This document shows positions 24,676-35,662 of a DNA stretch of 64,000 nt, in pieces (positions within the stretch are counted from its first letter, which is position 1; every line of letters starts with the position of its first letter). This DNA is from Apostichopus japonicus. Its lineage: Eukaryota > Echinodermata > Holothuroidea > Aspidochirotida > Stichopodidae. The position numbers and the translations under genes were made by a program. The stretch covers positions 5,938,001-6,002,000 of the forward strand of contig NC_092576.1 in the NCBI RefSeq assembly GCF_037975245.1, in the 5' to 3' direction. The notes below the pieces were generated by a model that had not been told where the DNA came from, did not search any database, and saw only the letters and a list, made by a program, of their open reading frames with translations.

Positions 24676-24708
24676 CTTGTATGTATGTATGTATGTATGT
24701 ATGTATTT
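24676..24708. repeat. (GTAT)n microsatellite
   Basis: About seven tandem GTAT units at the edge of the following dispersed-repeat-like sequence. Confidence 0.92.
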
Positions 24709-24905
24709 TAGATCCTCATGCAAGCAGGAACTCGCGAAGAAGCCTTATTGGCCTATTAAAGCCACAAGCTGACCAAAGTCAGTCTCTTAAATTCATGTTT
24801 AACGTCCATGATTATGAATGTCGAGAGTCAACAACTCTGTAACTAGACGTCATACATTAATCTTGGAGCGAATCGAACCGGGGACCTGTAATTGTGTAAT
24901 TATTC
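24709..24905. repeat. Possible SINE-like repeat
   Basis: Bounded by the GTAT run. It contains, on the minus strand, GGTTCGATTCGCTCC (24865-24879), close to a polymerase III B box. The remainder is not recognised. The call depends on one motif and context. Confidence 0.3.
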
Positions 24906-25214
24906 ATTACTGTGTGTTGTATGTTGTGTTCATATTTTGTCATAAGTAAGTACTTATTACCTGATTTATTGATTGAGTGCGCGTAAATGTTCCTATTTAA
25001 TTTATAGATCACTAACATATCTCTTTCAAAGTTCTCGCTACCCCTCCCCTCCCTCGCGAAGGGCTAAGTAACTTAGTGTTAATATAATCTTTTGAGGGCA
25101 GGGCAAATGAAAGTTCCTGAACAGATGTATTTAACATGATGTCCGACTATTTATAATAGTTGAAACAAATATTATTGCAGTCTTAAAATATCTTACATTA
25201 TTATCTTTCTCCAG

Positions 25215-25290
25215 TGATTCCAGAGCTTATATTGTCATTTGATCAACGCACGGACGGCAAACCGACACGTTTATATGATTACTTATGCAG
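25215..25290 (+). pseudogene. Gene C exon 2, left half
   Basis: After acceptor TCTCCAG, encodes VIPELILSFDQRTDGKPTRL then YDY, the A-strand side of an Ig domain, up to the target site (CAG) of the Harbinger-like insertion. Confidence 0.6.
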
Positions 25291-25860
25291 CATTTACACT
25301 AGGCCACGTTCTCCACGATTCCCACAATTTGAGAGAATCGTGAGGAGCGTGGGAGGTCGTGTGACAGAATCGTGGTGGTCTTGAGGGAACTTCGTTGAAT
25401 CGTTCAGATCGTCATGAACGTGACAACATTTTTGACAATCAAAAAGTTTCCCACGATTGTCCCGATCTGAGACCAAACCGTGAAAGCGGGTGAAAGAACG
25501 TGGGAATCGTAGTACAGCTGAACTGAGCATAACAGAGCGAAACAGACCTTGGTGCACTATCGCAGGGGATCTTGCTGGATTTTGAAACACGATTTCCTCA
25601 AGTTTCACTACGATCCACTTCGTGAGAAACACGCTCTACTACGATTCGTCAAGATGCTTTGAGAAGCGTGAGTAATTTATTCACGCTCTGTTACGATCTG
25701 CTGCGGTCGCCGCGTTTGGCTCCCACGATCTGACACGTTAGGTTAGGTCCCCGCACGATTCCGATTTTGCATATGAAAGGGCCCCCACGCTCTCCAAGAT
25801 TCATTGCCATTTGAGCGCTTCACACGAAAACATCTGACCTTTGAGACCAGCTATAGCCTA

Positions 25861-25944
25861 GTTTCTTTTATTTGTCTTGTGTTTTAGGACCCAGGTTGTG
25901 TTAAGAAGTTGAGAATGGTGCCCCAACTGGTTCCTTCTTTCTGC
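25861..25944 (-). pseudogene. Harbinger-like transposase fragment, distal piece
   Basis: On the minus strand it continues AERRNQLGHHSQLLNTTWV and a stop. In Harbinger proteins the WVRxWL motif is followed by a similar R..LG.H..LL segment. Here that upstream part lies on the other side of the hAT insertion. Confidence 0.5.
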
Positions 25945-25952
25945 ACTTAACC

Positions 25953-27036
25953 CAGTGGCGGCGGAACCGGGGGGGGGGGGCTTGGGGGGCTCAGCCCCCA
26001 GTGAAAAAGTTGAGGGGGCAAATGCATGATAAGCCCCCCGAATATTTACCAAGGCTCCGAAACGTGCATCTGCCCATTTTTCAATGCATACTTGTCGATC
26101 TGTCCGATGCACACGTATAATATATAGGTGTAATCATTTTAGTAATTGCTGGGGGACCCTCGGCCCGTCCCCTGGCTATAGACCACATTGTCACCCCAAC
26201 CGCGTCTTCACGCCCCGTGAAAAGTGGAAGCAGTGAGGGTGAGTACCGGTAAGCGTAACACAACTTCGTCTTAGGCCAATGACTTGCCTCATTTCAGCCA
26301 GTTCTCCAACATCCCCTTCCTTAGTGGCGGAGCGTCCATATATACAGTCAGGGGCGGATGCCCCCCCCCCCTGACGGACTCAAATGGACTGCAGGCGCCC
26401 TTTTCAGCTTTTCACTACTTTTTACTTATTCGCGATTTTTGACCATTTTATTGCGCACTCATATACCTATTGACATTTGTCATATTCTGTTGGTGTAATT
26501 TTCCGACAAAATGGCGACGACACCTATTTATTCTCCGTTTATCTGCAAATTAGCATGGCCCGGAAAGGGTCATTTCCTGCAATCTAGGGAGTATCTTTAC
26601 TCAAAAAATTTCTGTACGCTCCGTGCCAACCTGTGGTGACGCTCCGCTTAGATAGTGTCCAAAGCGCCCCTACAGACCATTCTTGCCCCCCCCGACCAAT
26701 ACCCCTAGCTCCGCCACTGCCCTTACTACACTCAAAAACGTCTTTGCGAGTACACTACGAGTAATAGCTACTCTCTTAAAACACCATCGAATATACAAAT
26801 TACAATGTTTTTACAGACTTTTACGTGCACTCTGAGAAATTTCAGGCTTGAGACCCATATTTTAGGGCTAGGTATTCGCAGCATAGAGCACTCGGGAAGT
26901 GCCGTTTCCGGCCATCTGGGGGTTTGAAAAAACCCAAAATTTTCTTGTACGCTCCGCGCCAGCCGCTGGTGGCGCTCCGCTTAGATAGTCTCCACACATT
27001 AGCCCCCCCAATAATTTTTCCGTTCCGCCGCGCCTG
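25953..27036. mobile_element. hAT element nested in the Harbinger-like element
   Basis: Left end CAGTGGCGGCGGAACCGG, right end (inverted) CAGGCGCGGCGGAACGG. It is flanked by a perfect 8-bp repeat ACTTAACC (25945-25952 and 27037-27044). No transposase. It interrupts the minus-strand Harbinger-like reading frame. Confidence 0.88.
26322..26719. mobile_element. hAT-like MITE nested in the hAT
   Basis: 398 bp with ends TAGTGGCGGAGC and inverted CAGTGGCGGAGC. Flanks CCCTTCCT (26314-26321) and CCCTTACT (26720-26727) match 7 of 8. It is the innermost and therefore youngest of three nested insertions. Confidence 0.82.
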
Positions 27037-27044
27037 ACTTAACC

Positions 27045-27216
27045 ACCGTCTCACCCAACACCTTCTAGGTCTTCTCCTTGGCCTCCTCAGCCTTCCACTC
27101 TTTTCCACCCTGCTCCGTTCTGCCTCTTCTTCTTGCCGCTGCCTTCTTTTTTTAGCGACAATATAAGCATAAACCAGAATTGCCAATTCAATATCTTCTT
27201 CATCTCTTGGAAGCAT
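27045..27216 (-). pseudogene. Harbinger-like transposase fragment, proximal piece
   Basis: Minus-strand frame starting MLPRDEEDIELAIL, then a KKRRQRQEEEAERSR basic/acidic run and RRPRRRPRRCWVRRWLS. The WVRxWL motif after an Arg-rich stretch is characteristic of PIF/Harbinger nucleases near their N-terminus. It is cut at the hAT insertion site, and the catalytic DDE region is not present. Confidence 0.58.
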
Positions 27217-27626
27217 GCTTCCTCATTGTTTCTCTGGAACGAATGAGAGAGTGGCCCCGGCCTCCTCTTTATACCCCAATCGGGATTCAAGCGTGGTAAT
27301 TTTAGTCAAATCGTGTACATAAATCTTAGGAGATCTTTACAGAACTTGATGAACCTGAGGGACCTCAACAGAACATAGCAGAACATGGCAGAACGCGAGA
27401 GCTTATCGTGGTGATCGTAAGATAACTTGAGGGAACGTAATGAAAATCGTCGCAGGCCTTGACCGGAAGGCACTGGTTTCCTAGCAAAGCGTTATAAGTC
27501 GTAACAAAACGTTTGAAAGGGTCTGAAAGCGTGGAAAAAAGAAAAAAAACATTAATATATCGTGGAGCTCCACGCTTTTTGAAAAATCGTGGCGATCGTG
27601 GGAATCGTGGTCTAGTGTAAATGCAG

Positions 27627-27878
27627 CATGAGTACAGGATCGAAGCAACGCTCTAAAGGTTAGATGTATTGCTATAAGTTCAAGACCTCCTTCTAGCCTA
27701 ACGTGGGTTGTGAATGGTGAAGATGTAGAGGCATTCAATGTACACAATGTACTATACAAACCAAACAAGGAGGGGATAAGCACCACAGACTCACAATCTA
27801 CATTACATCTACCACCAACTGGAACTCACGTCAAAATTTTATGTCACAAATTTTTGTCACTAACTTTTTTCTATTAGG
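27627..27878 (+). pseudogene. Gene C exon 2, right half
   Basis: Encodes ALKVRCIAISSRPPSSLTWV, VNGEDVEAF, STLHLPPTGTHVKILCHK. The Cys, Trp and second Cys are those of an Ig C-like domain. The frame to be used is offset from that of the left half, and a TGA lies at the junction in this frame. No clear donor was identified. Confidence 0.58.
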
Positions 27879-28095
27879 GTTGTGAATGAGTGGTGTGAAT
27901 GGGATTAAGAATGATTTGGACAAGCACTTGAAGCATTGTAATCGGGTCTGAGTGTTTGTTTTATTTTATATGAAGACTTCAGTGTCCCTCCTGATCCTTT
28001 TTTTCTACTAAACTAAACTATCTCACACAGAACGAAGAACGGCGTTGCACCATTACCGAGGTGGCCTGTAAAATAATCTTTTCTAGCTTTTTCAG

Positions 28096-28463
28096 ACGTG
28101 ATATTAATAATGATATTATTATTACTTCGCAGAAATACTTCACGATGCTCGAGTACAGACGTTTCCACGATCAACCATGAACCGCAATCATTGAGTCCAT
28201 CAGCTGAAATGATGACAACTGAATATCACAAAGACGTAACACATGGTTATTTTAGAGATCATGTGACAGCACCTAACGACATTCCCGAGTATCAGGAGAT
28301 TGAACAGCCCAATGAAAACTACAACAAGCAGATATACAGAGAGAATCAGATATTACAAAAAGATTTCATCATAACCAAGATAATCAATTACATATGCAAA
28401 AATAAGAATATAAACTTTTGTTGTAGCAATTTGATACTATTTCCCAATTGCAATGTGTCATGA
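28096..28463 (+). CDS. Gene C last exon: hydrophobic run and Tyr-rich tail
   Basis: After acceptor TTTTCAG it encodes VILIMILLLLRRN, then SRCSSTDVSTINHE and a tail with five early tyrosines, including PEYQEIEQPNENYNKQIY. YQEI fits YxxI but the second Tyr has Ile at +4, so this is not a proper ITAM. The hydrophobic run is short for a full membrane span, so part of the helix may come from an unseen upstream exon. Confidence 0.58.
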
Positions 28464-28983
28464 CATAGCTGATATGTTGAAACCATCTTCAGACAATACA
28501 GTTTGCAATAAGATAAACATAAAACTTTCATTCCTTGTCATGCATGTGTCTAAGCTGTGTAAACATGTTCGTTTCAATATAAATCAGCTTAGATATTTGT
28601 TAGCTGACAGTGTTTTGTTTTTGGAATTGAGGAAAAGAAAGCGTAACTACAGAACATAAAAAACAGAGAAATGACCCCCATAGAAATGAAAGAGCTAACT
28701 GAAAACCAAGGAAGGAAGATGAATAGAAACAAAAACAGAACTGTTTATATGCTATAAGAACATGACACTTGTGGGACAATGGATAATTACTGAACACTTC
28801 AACAAAAGTCATATATAGATATATAAAATATTTATAAATACTCACTAATATAATACTTTAAATTATTGTACATCTATTTATCGTTAATCTTAGTCACTGT
28901 TTATATTTCAATTTCATTTTCTATCTAGTCTAGTGATAAAGTTCAGCTCTTCATAAATTAGTTTCCTCGTTCTTTTGCGTTTA
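28464..28983. other. Intergenic, no gene recognised
   Basis: AT-rich 3' flank of gene C with no recognisable domain or repeat. Confidence 0.45.
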
Positions 28984-29274
28984 GGCCATGGGCCATGGCA
29001 AATTGAGAAGCACTTTTGTTCACATGGTCAGTGGGGAAAGTTAATTTCTCTGAAATAGTTAGTATAAATATGTACTGAATCAAGATTGACTTGTTCTTTT
29101 TGGTTCTACTGGCACAAACAGTCAGAATTTAAGAAAAACTAACAAAAGAAATTATCCATTGCTCTTAAAAGAGCTTATCTAATTGGTCAGTATTTCCAGG
29201 TCAAACCTTAATTGACCAATCACAGCTGTTGATCTGTGGTCTGGTTACACCATGGTTACACTAACTGCACAAAC

Positions 29275-29599
29275 ATGGCTGCTCCCACACTCAAATGTTG
29301 TATGCATGTGTGTGCAAAGACAAAAACGAATATTTCATCCTTTTCTGACAGCTCTTTTGCCAAATTCAAGGTTTGTGTTTTAAGGTGGATTGTTTTACCA
29401 GGTATTTATGGTGCATTAGCTAGATATGTCACTTCAAAATACTGTATAGAGAGCTCAAAATCTTTAGCTGATTTTCAAGATCATGAGCATGGTGAGTCGT
29501 GCATTGGCTATCATCGTGATTGCTACAATACCAGAGATTCACAGATGAATAAACTCAACAAGACTGAAGAAAGGCTTGCTAAAAATCCGCCCAAAGATG
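29275..29599 (+). CDS. Cys/His-rich protein exon 1
   Basis: Start Met at 29275 (MAAPTLKCCMHVCAKT). It contains a CCxxxC cluster, FSDSSFAKFKVCVLRW, and HGESCIGYHRDCYNTRD. The pattern of a Cys pair, an (S/T)FxKFK.C...W motif and a Y/RYHxxCY motif recurs in multicopy uncharacterised invertebrate proteins often linked to mobile elements. A metal-binding role is inferred. Donor GATG|GTAAGC, phase 1, joins to the exon at 30520. Confidence 0.6.
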
Positions 29600-29984
29600 G
29601 TAAGCAAACATTTAAATAATATTATGAGTATGAACCCATTTTCCAACTGAAATTAGAAATGTCAATCTGACATTTTGTGGAATGTGGTTGTGCTTTTATT
29701 TAAGTTTTTACATTCGTTCTTGACGGTTTGTTATTGTATTGTAACCTAGTCCTGCTGTCATTTTGTTGTGCAAAATGCATCAACCTGATGTAATCGTGAA
29801 TTTATTTGGGTTAGGGTTAGATATGTACAAACAACAGGGATACATTTACATTTACAATTAAAATCTCTATTTAGTGTGTGTTAAGTTAAATTTGGCATGT
29901 GTTCAACAAATAGAAGTACCTGTCATGGGGGGGGGGGGGAGTTTGATATTTAACTTTTAGACTTTCTTCAGTAGTTGCTCTATG

Positions 29985-30365
29985 ATTTTATAAAATGAGA
30001 CGAGGGCCCCAAACCCACGCCCAATTTTCCATTTGCGCTTAGTTGATTTTTTTTTTATATGGGTGGACTGGAGATCAATATTTCATTATTGCTCTGTGAG
30101 GTTTATAAAATAAGACGAGGGCCCCAAACCCACGCCCAATTTTTCATTTGTACAAATACTTGGTTGATTTTTTTATATGGGTGGAGGTCGATATTTCATA
30201 ATTGCTCAATGATTTGATAAAATGAGACAAGGGCCCCAAACCCACGCCCAATTTTACATTTGTACAAATACTTGGTTGATTTTTTATATGGGTGGAGGTT
30301 GATATCAATGATTTGATAAAATAAGACAAGGGCCCCAAATCTATGCCCAAATTTTCATTTGTAAA
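29985..30365. repeat. Tandem repeat, about 110-bp unit, 3-4 copies
   Basis: Units share GAGGGCCCCAAACCCACGCC, ATTTGTACAAATACTTGG and TATATGGGTGGAGGT. They lie in the intron of the Cys-rich gene. Confidence 0.88.
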
Positions 30366-30519
30366 GAAAAGTTATTCATTATAACAAGTTTAGATAAACT
30401 GAGCTAGGTTTGTCAATTCAAGTTGTAAAATGGTGTAGGTTAATGAATTCAGAGCAAATTTTTTAAACTTTTTTAAAGTTGTATTTAATATGTATCTTTC
30501 TCTTGTTTGAATGTTACAG

Positions 30520-31352
30520 ATGATTCCACTGATGATGGCAACGACGATGTTGAGCCTGACTGTAAGAAGCGAACACTAAGATCAAACGTAGCTGGACCAT
30601 CTTCTTCAGGCAGACCACACATACTTCCAGTGTCGTGCATCATTTGTCACACTGATCACTGGATAAGGGACAAGGTGACCTGTAAGAGACGAAGAGAGCC
30701 CCTGACTCGTTACGGGACAATAGATGCTGGGAAACTCAGAAAGGCTGCTGAGCTGACATGTAACGAATCCCTTCTTTTGCAAATGCGTGGCAGAGACCTT
30801 GTTGATTCCGAGGCAAGATACCATCCGAGTTGTTTTCGTAATGCAACCAGATTTCTCACTCGGAAGTGGCCAAAAGAAACAACAGATATTCTATATGCAG
30901 AGTCTTATGCAAAGTTTTGCCACAATGTCATTGATGAACAGATTCTTAAACAACAGGGTGCGATCAGGATGACAAAACTCACAGCCCAGTTCATCAATAT
31001 GGTATAAGAAGTTCAAGGGATTGGGGCCCCAAGTTACAGATCCTACAACTTAAAAAAGCGTCTCCACGGCTCCTATCCACAACTTCATTTTTTGCGACCA
31101 ACGCGACGCTATGAAAGTGAAGTTGTAATTTCCAGAACTGTAGAAGCTCAGGATCTAGCAGTAAACCTGGTTAATCTACAAGATGATACAAAGTCAAGTA
31201 ACGAGTTAGACACTTCAAGTGGTAGTGAATCTGATTTGCAGCATGAACAAAAAGGTTTGTGTAGAAGTCAAGGCATTTCATCGAGTGACATGTACTTTAC
31301 AGCTAGACAGCTTAGAATTGCTGTCCAAGAGGTACATGTGGACACAGCATGA
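30520..31352 (+). pseudogene. Cys-rich protein exon 2 with an in-frame stop
   Basis: After acceptor TTACAG the frame encodes DDSTDDGNDD, PVSCIICHTDHW, a KRRREPLTRYGT linker, and EARYHPSCFRN, a CxxC...HxxxC zinc-binding arrangement. A TAA at 31005-31007 interrupts it, but the same frame continues from 31008 (EVQGIGAPSY, KKRLHGSYPQLHFLRPTRRY) to a stop at 31350-31352 with biased protein-like content. Either a nonsense mutation in an inactive copy or a sequence error. Confidence 0.6.
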
Positions 31353-32870
31353 CATCAGACATCAATTGGACTTTGGAGTAATATTTCAAAATCTAGCATT
31401 TTTAAAATGTGAACTCAAAAATTGTGATTGTTAGATGTGTAAATACATGCAGGAATATGTGAACTAAATATAGTGCATCATTAGTTACATGTTCAAATAA
31501 TGTGTAAGGAAATAGAGGGATCTGTAGGACAAACATGAAGAAAACAAATTCAGTAGTGTCAAGAGTTGGGGCTATGCATTTAGTTTGAAAAAAAAAAAAT
31601 CAAATTGTACTCTGTTGTAACTTTCAGTATCAGTTGGAAAAGGTGTAGGACTATAATGTGATTCGAAATGGTCCGATGAAGTAATATCTCACGTTATTGT
31701 TTATTCAATTTGATGCAAATTTCCACACAAATTGTTGTTTTATTTCATGTTAGTTTAATCGTGGCTAACACCAGTCTCCAGAACACCATTTCATAATGGA
31801 ATTTAACATACAATAATCAAAGACATAGTCAGTGCACCACACCCTATTGAATATTGATTATGCGATCACTCAAACACCCCCCCCCCCTCCACCCGCCAAA
31901 AAAAAACAAAACAAACAAAACGAGGCTCGATTTTGTGGATGGGTCCTGTGTGTACAGTCGTTTAACTTGTTGTTGACGAGTAAGTGCCACCCATTCACCA
32001 TGGGTATTCATAAGAGTAAAACTTACTGATACTATCTACAGAAGTTTCATGTGCAATGTTATGATCAACAAACAGTTTTAATGCATATTACAAATGAGAT
32101 TTAAAGTTTTTTTGTTAAGGTAGTTAGGTGAAGCGCTGCTTGTAACAAAACATTGTACATGTAGAAGTCTGTTGTGAACTTTGGTGTTCTAAACATGTTG
32201 AAAAGATTTGCAGTTGATAAATAAAAGAAGAACATATCTGAGTTTGTCACTTTTTTAGGGCTGTTTAGACATACTTTGTTTGTTAAAAAAGTCTATCGGA
32301 ATGTCCAGTTTGATTATAATGAATATGAAATAGTGTGCTTATTTATTCACCAAGAATGACCCCCTCCTCAATCATGTTATGTATACATGCTGGCCTACTC
32401 CTTGGTCTCATTTGTTATTACTGGATCATTAATTGCCTAGAAATAGTGTATTTCAACAATTTAACAATGAACAAACTGGCCTATCCCTACCACAAATAAA
32501 CACCAAGTACAGTTGAAAAAAATTATTCCAATAGCCATATATGCCTATACAAACTTTTAGAAATGTTGTGCCATACATAATCTTTACAATTATAAAGGTT
32601 TCCACATCAAAATGTGAATTTTTGGGGGGTAAACTGTTTCTATCTGGAGACAGACTAAGTATTTTTGATCAAGTGAGGGCGCTGTTTTTCTTATGTTTTT
32701 CTTTATGTTGGAAAATTTGACATTTTATCTGTGAATTACATATTAATGTGCCACTTTTGAGCAAAAGAACAACTTGATTCTTTATTAAGGACATATTATC
32801 TATAACTCAGACTATATTTCATGTAATACCACTCCGGACGTAACAAGAATCATTTTCTGGAAGGAATTCA
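31353..32870. other. Non-coding 3' part of the TIR element
   Basis: AT-rich, no reading frame with recognised content. A poly-C/poly-A tract lies at about 31878-31912. Confidence 0.45.
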
Positions 32871-32888
32871 GAGCCACGGCCCATGGCC

Positions 32889-33860
32889 TAGTTCTAGATA
32901 GAGTACTACCGTATATTGTATTAGAATTCAACTTTGGCTGATTCTCATTAATAGGCATCGTTCAATTGTGATTACTTGATCTGACAATAGCTGGCCAAGA
33001 CACAGCATGCCTTGCTGCAGGTAAGTAGCGTTCGTTATTTAAAAATTCATGCAATGAAATTAAACGACTGTTAGCGCAGTACTGATATGACATCTCGACA
33101 TGACATCTCGACTATTAATCCAATCAAGGATTTATCTCTCAGGAACTAAGTATCCTAATTTCATTTTGATTGTCAGCAGTATGATATGCTTATTTATTAA
33201 CTTTTGTCAGTCTAGCAAGCCATTACATGGTATGATTGTGTTAAGAGCTTGGTGCAAATATTATGCATATCAATTTTCCTTATATTTGTGTACAACCATG
33301 ACTAACGAATCACGGAAATAATGTTCGAACTTGAGGAAATATGTCGCATTCACATTGCATTGGAAAATGAAACCAAGTGAATTTTCAAAACGGCCTTCAA
33401 CTACTCCTAAATCATCGCGGAACAAGATAATTCACTAACTGTAGATCCCCAAAACAGTTATTTATTCAAGGCAGGTAGCTAACGAAGAGGGGGGATTCCG
33501 GTAGTCCAAACTCCATCTGGGCTTGACATAAGAAGTCTTTGTTCCAGATTTAGTTCAGTCTTTGCTAGCGCTAGTCGTGGTACCTCGGTGGTGGTCTGGT
33601 GACTTGCTGACAGATATCAATTGAAAATAGAGATTTTCTGGCCAACCTTTCGTTTTTCGTCACAAACAAAGTATTTGTAAACATTTACGTCTATATCTAC
33701 AGCCTTCACAGCCAACGATGACCTCCAACGCTGCGGACTTTTTCCAATCTTTTACGGGGATGTTTACATTTCTGGCTGGTGCGTAACTTAAAGGGACAGT
33801 CTATCTAGTTTTAGCTGTTTTTCTCCAGAGCCGAGATGTGTGGTACAGCTAAACAATCAA
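32889..33860. other. Non-coding, nothing recognised
   Basis: No domain, splice structure or repeat was recognised between the TIR element and the Ty3-like relic. Confidence 0.4.
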
Positions 33861-33879
33861 CTATTTGAGTTCTTCTATG

Positions 33880-34195
33880 GAATAAACAATCTGCTTCTTC
33901 CGGACCAGTACAACTGGCGATGCCCATGGGCTTGATGAAGGTTCAATGATGCCCTGGTCTAGCATTCTTTCTACCTCTTTCTCGGCCTCTTCCTTGCGGT
34001 GTATCGGGAGGCGACGCGGGGCCTGTCGAATTGGCCTAGAAGTTCCGGTGTCGATTGCATGTTGGACCAAGTCAGTGCGCCAAGGTCCCTTTTACATCGA
34101 GCAAAGACGTCTGCATTATCGGCCAGAAGTTTTATCAGCAATATCGCTTCCGCGTCACCAAGGTAGGCAGAGCTCTGCTCTGCTAGCTTATGCAA
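33880..34195 (-). pseudogene. Reverse transcriptase N-terminal fragment
   Basis: Two overlapping frames give HKLAEQSSAYLG, LLADNADVFAR, then RPIRQAPRRLPIHRKEEAEK and GIIEPSSSPWASPVVLVRKK. The last motif marks the entry to Ty3-type RT. The catalytic core downstream is missing and an indel changes frame near 34070. Confidence 0.8.
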
Positions 34196-34230
34196 ATGTT
34201 CGTCCAGAGTTGCATATTTCTCCTTGCATT

Positions 34231-34947
34231 CTACAACGCTTCTCTCCCTGGTCTTACGACGGGCAACTGTTTTTTTTCAATGCCTTTTTCTTCTGCAGAA
34301 AGACATTCACCCACAGTAGTGCCTTCGTAAAGTGGTAGGGGTCTGCTCGTCGGATTCATTAGTCTTAAAGGTATGGTCTCCCTATTGGGGTCCACAATGG
34401 CCCTAGCGATCATCTCGGGGTGCTTCTCGAGAAACTTCTCGCTGCACTCCACAATAGCAGATTCTCCTTGCATTTTCCAGCCTGGGACTCGGGCCGTCGC
34501 CATCCCTTCGCTCGAGGCAGGAACAACCACCGTCCTTGCTGACACAACTCTGCACCTATCAAGCTTTTCCTCAACGGTACTCTGTTGTAGTCCACCAATG
34601 GTCATATCCTCCTTTCCAGTGGCTATCGTGCAATCGAATCTCTGTTTGAAGTCGCACCCAAGAAGTGCATCAGCGTCTATATCTGCCACCCAAATATCAT
34701 GCATCGCTTCTAGTTGCCCCACTTTAATCAGGAATCTACCACGTCCCATACTGTGCAGTGGTCTACCGTCCGCTACCGCCAAATTCTCTGCAACGTCGGC
34801 AAGGACCTTATCCCTCTTCGCGCACAGTCGCTCAAAGAACTTCGTTTGCATAACAGTGAACTCAGACCCGGTGTCGATAAAGAAAGTCACATCGACCCCT
34901 TCCAGCTGCCCCTTCGAGTACAAACCACGGGTACCAACGGACCGCAC
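34231..34947 (-). pseudogene. Retropepsin-like protease region
   Basis: Contains VTFFIDTGSEFTVM (active-site DTGS), an RGRFLIKVGQ strand, and DALLGCDF (the (I/L)LG flap-distal motif). This aspartic protease would cut the element's polyprotein. The frame is open for 238 codons, ending in a shifted tail before the RT piece. Confidence 0.82.
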
Positions 34948-35003
34948 TCTACTCCTAAAAAGTAGTATTGCGGGCTCACCTAGCGGAAAAGTCGGACTCC
35001 GCC

Positions 35004-35609
35004 CTACGAATCCGACTTCTGCTTGTTTTCCGTCTTCTTTACGCCATCCGGTCGGCTCTCGTATTTCTTATGCATAGGGCAATTCCTTCGGAAGTGGCCT
35101 GTTTCTCCACAGTTCCAACACTTGATCGATTTTAACCAATGCAATCTTTCGTCATTTCTGCTCTTTGTCTTGTCCTTCTGTGAAAGGGCGGTCAAATGAG
35201 TTCCCCAATTCGGTCGATGGATGGGATCTCCCCTCGGCCTACCATCATTCATCCACATGGTCCGGGGGCTTCTCCACTCTCGCTCTTGGGCAGTTAAGTC
35301 CTCTGGAGCTTGGATACTGGACCTATCTGGTTGACGCGTGGAGGGTTGTCCGACGGATTGCTGTATCGTGTCTTGCGCCTCTCTTCTCACTTGTGCGGTG
35401 GTGGGCTCTTCAGTCAGTAAATTTCGACTCGTCATCTCGTCGTGCCGTCTATATCTAGTTCGGTCACGGCTTCCCTCTTCTGCATGAGTCACTGGTCCCT
35501 CTCCCAGTAACGGGTCGAACTCAGCCACCTCAGATCGGTGAATATCGGGGAGCGACCATGCACGCTGCTCATTCGTCAAATCATCTGCAAACGGGTTGGT
35601 GTCCGACAT
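35004..35609 (-). CDS. Gag-like ORF with CCHC zinc knuckle
   Basis: From MSDTNPFADD to a stop at 35004, with a knuckle CWNCGETGHFRRNC (CX2CX4HX4C) near the C-terminus and a charged tail. It binds element RNA in such families. It is short for a Ty3 gag and lacks an obvious capsid region, so it may be internally deleted. The frame is also open upstream through the primer-binding region, but MSDTN is the natural start. Confidence 0.72.
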   Translation of the reverse strand: MSDTNPFADDLTNEQRAWSLPDIHRSEVAEFDPLLGEGPVTHAEEGSRDRTRYRRHDEMTSRNLLTEEPTTAQVRREAQDTIQQSVGQPSTRQPDRSSIQAPEDLTAQEREWRSPRTMWMNDGRPRGDPIHRPNWGTHLTALSQKDKTKSRNDERLHWLKSIKCWNCGETGHFRRNCPMHKKYESRPDGVKKTENKQKSDS

Positions 35610-35640
35610 CTTACTTCGCTCTAACCAAAACGAACACACT

Positions 35641-35662
35641 GGAATCCCACCGCTGCCACCAA
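35641..35662 (-). other. Primer-binding-like site next to LTR
   Basis: On the minus strand TTGGTGGCAGCGGTGGGATT follows the LTR end directly (GCGTTACA then TTGG). The position is right for a tRNA primer site; the tRNA is not identified. Confidence 0.55.

Larger units (their letters stand above)
25291..27623 (-). mobile_element. PIF/Harbinger-like element inside gene C exon 2
   Basis: Ends CATTTACACTAGGCCACG and, inverted, CATTTACACTAGACCACG, with subterminal arrays of an ACGATYCCCACG motif. It is flanked by CAG on both sides (25288-25290 and 27624-27626). A CWG 3-bp duplication is known for animal Harbinger elements. The larger context is also a 9-bp direct repeat ATGCAGCAT, itself almost palindromic, so duplication length is ambiguous. 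Minus-strand coding pieces look like a Harbinger transposase N-terminus. The element's own sequence is about 1.25 kb, the rest being nested insertions. Confidence 0.72.
28984..32888 (+). mobile_element. TIR-bounded element carrying a Cys-rich gene
   Basis: The ends GGCCATGGGCCATGGC and, inverted, GGCCATGGGCCGTGGC differ at one position, and TA flanks each side. The unit encloses the + strand Cys-rich gene and a 110-bp tandem repeat. The superfamily is not determined; the target duplication (TA at most) is weak evidence. It could be a DNA transposon whose cargo or own protein is the Cys-rich gene. Confidence 0.5.

Noticed and set aside
34373-35077. 234-codon + strand open frame
   Set aside because: Antisense of the retroelement protease/gag region, whose minus strand has clear domain motifs.
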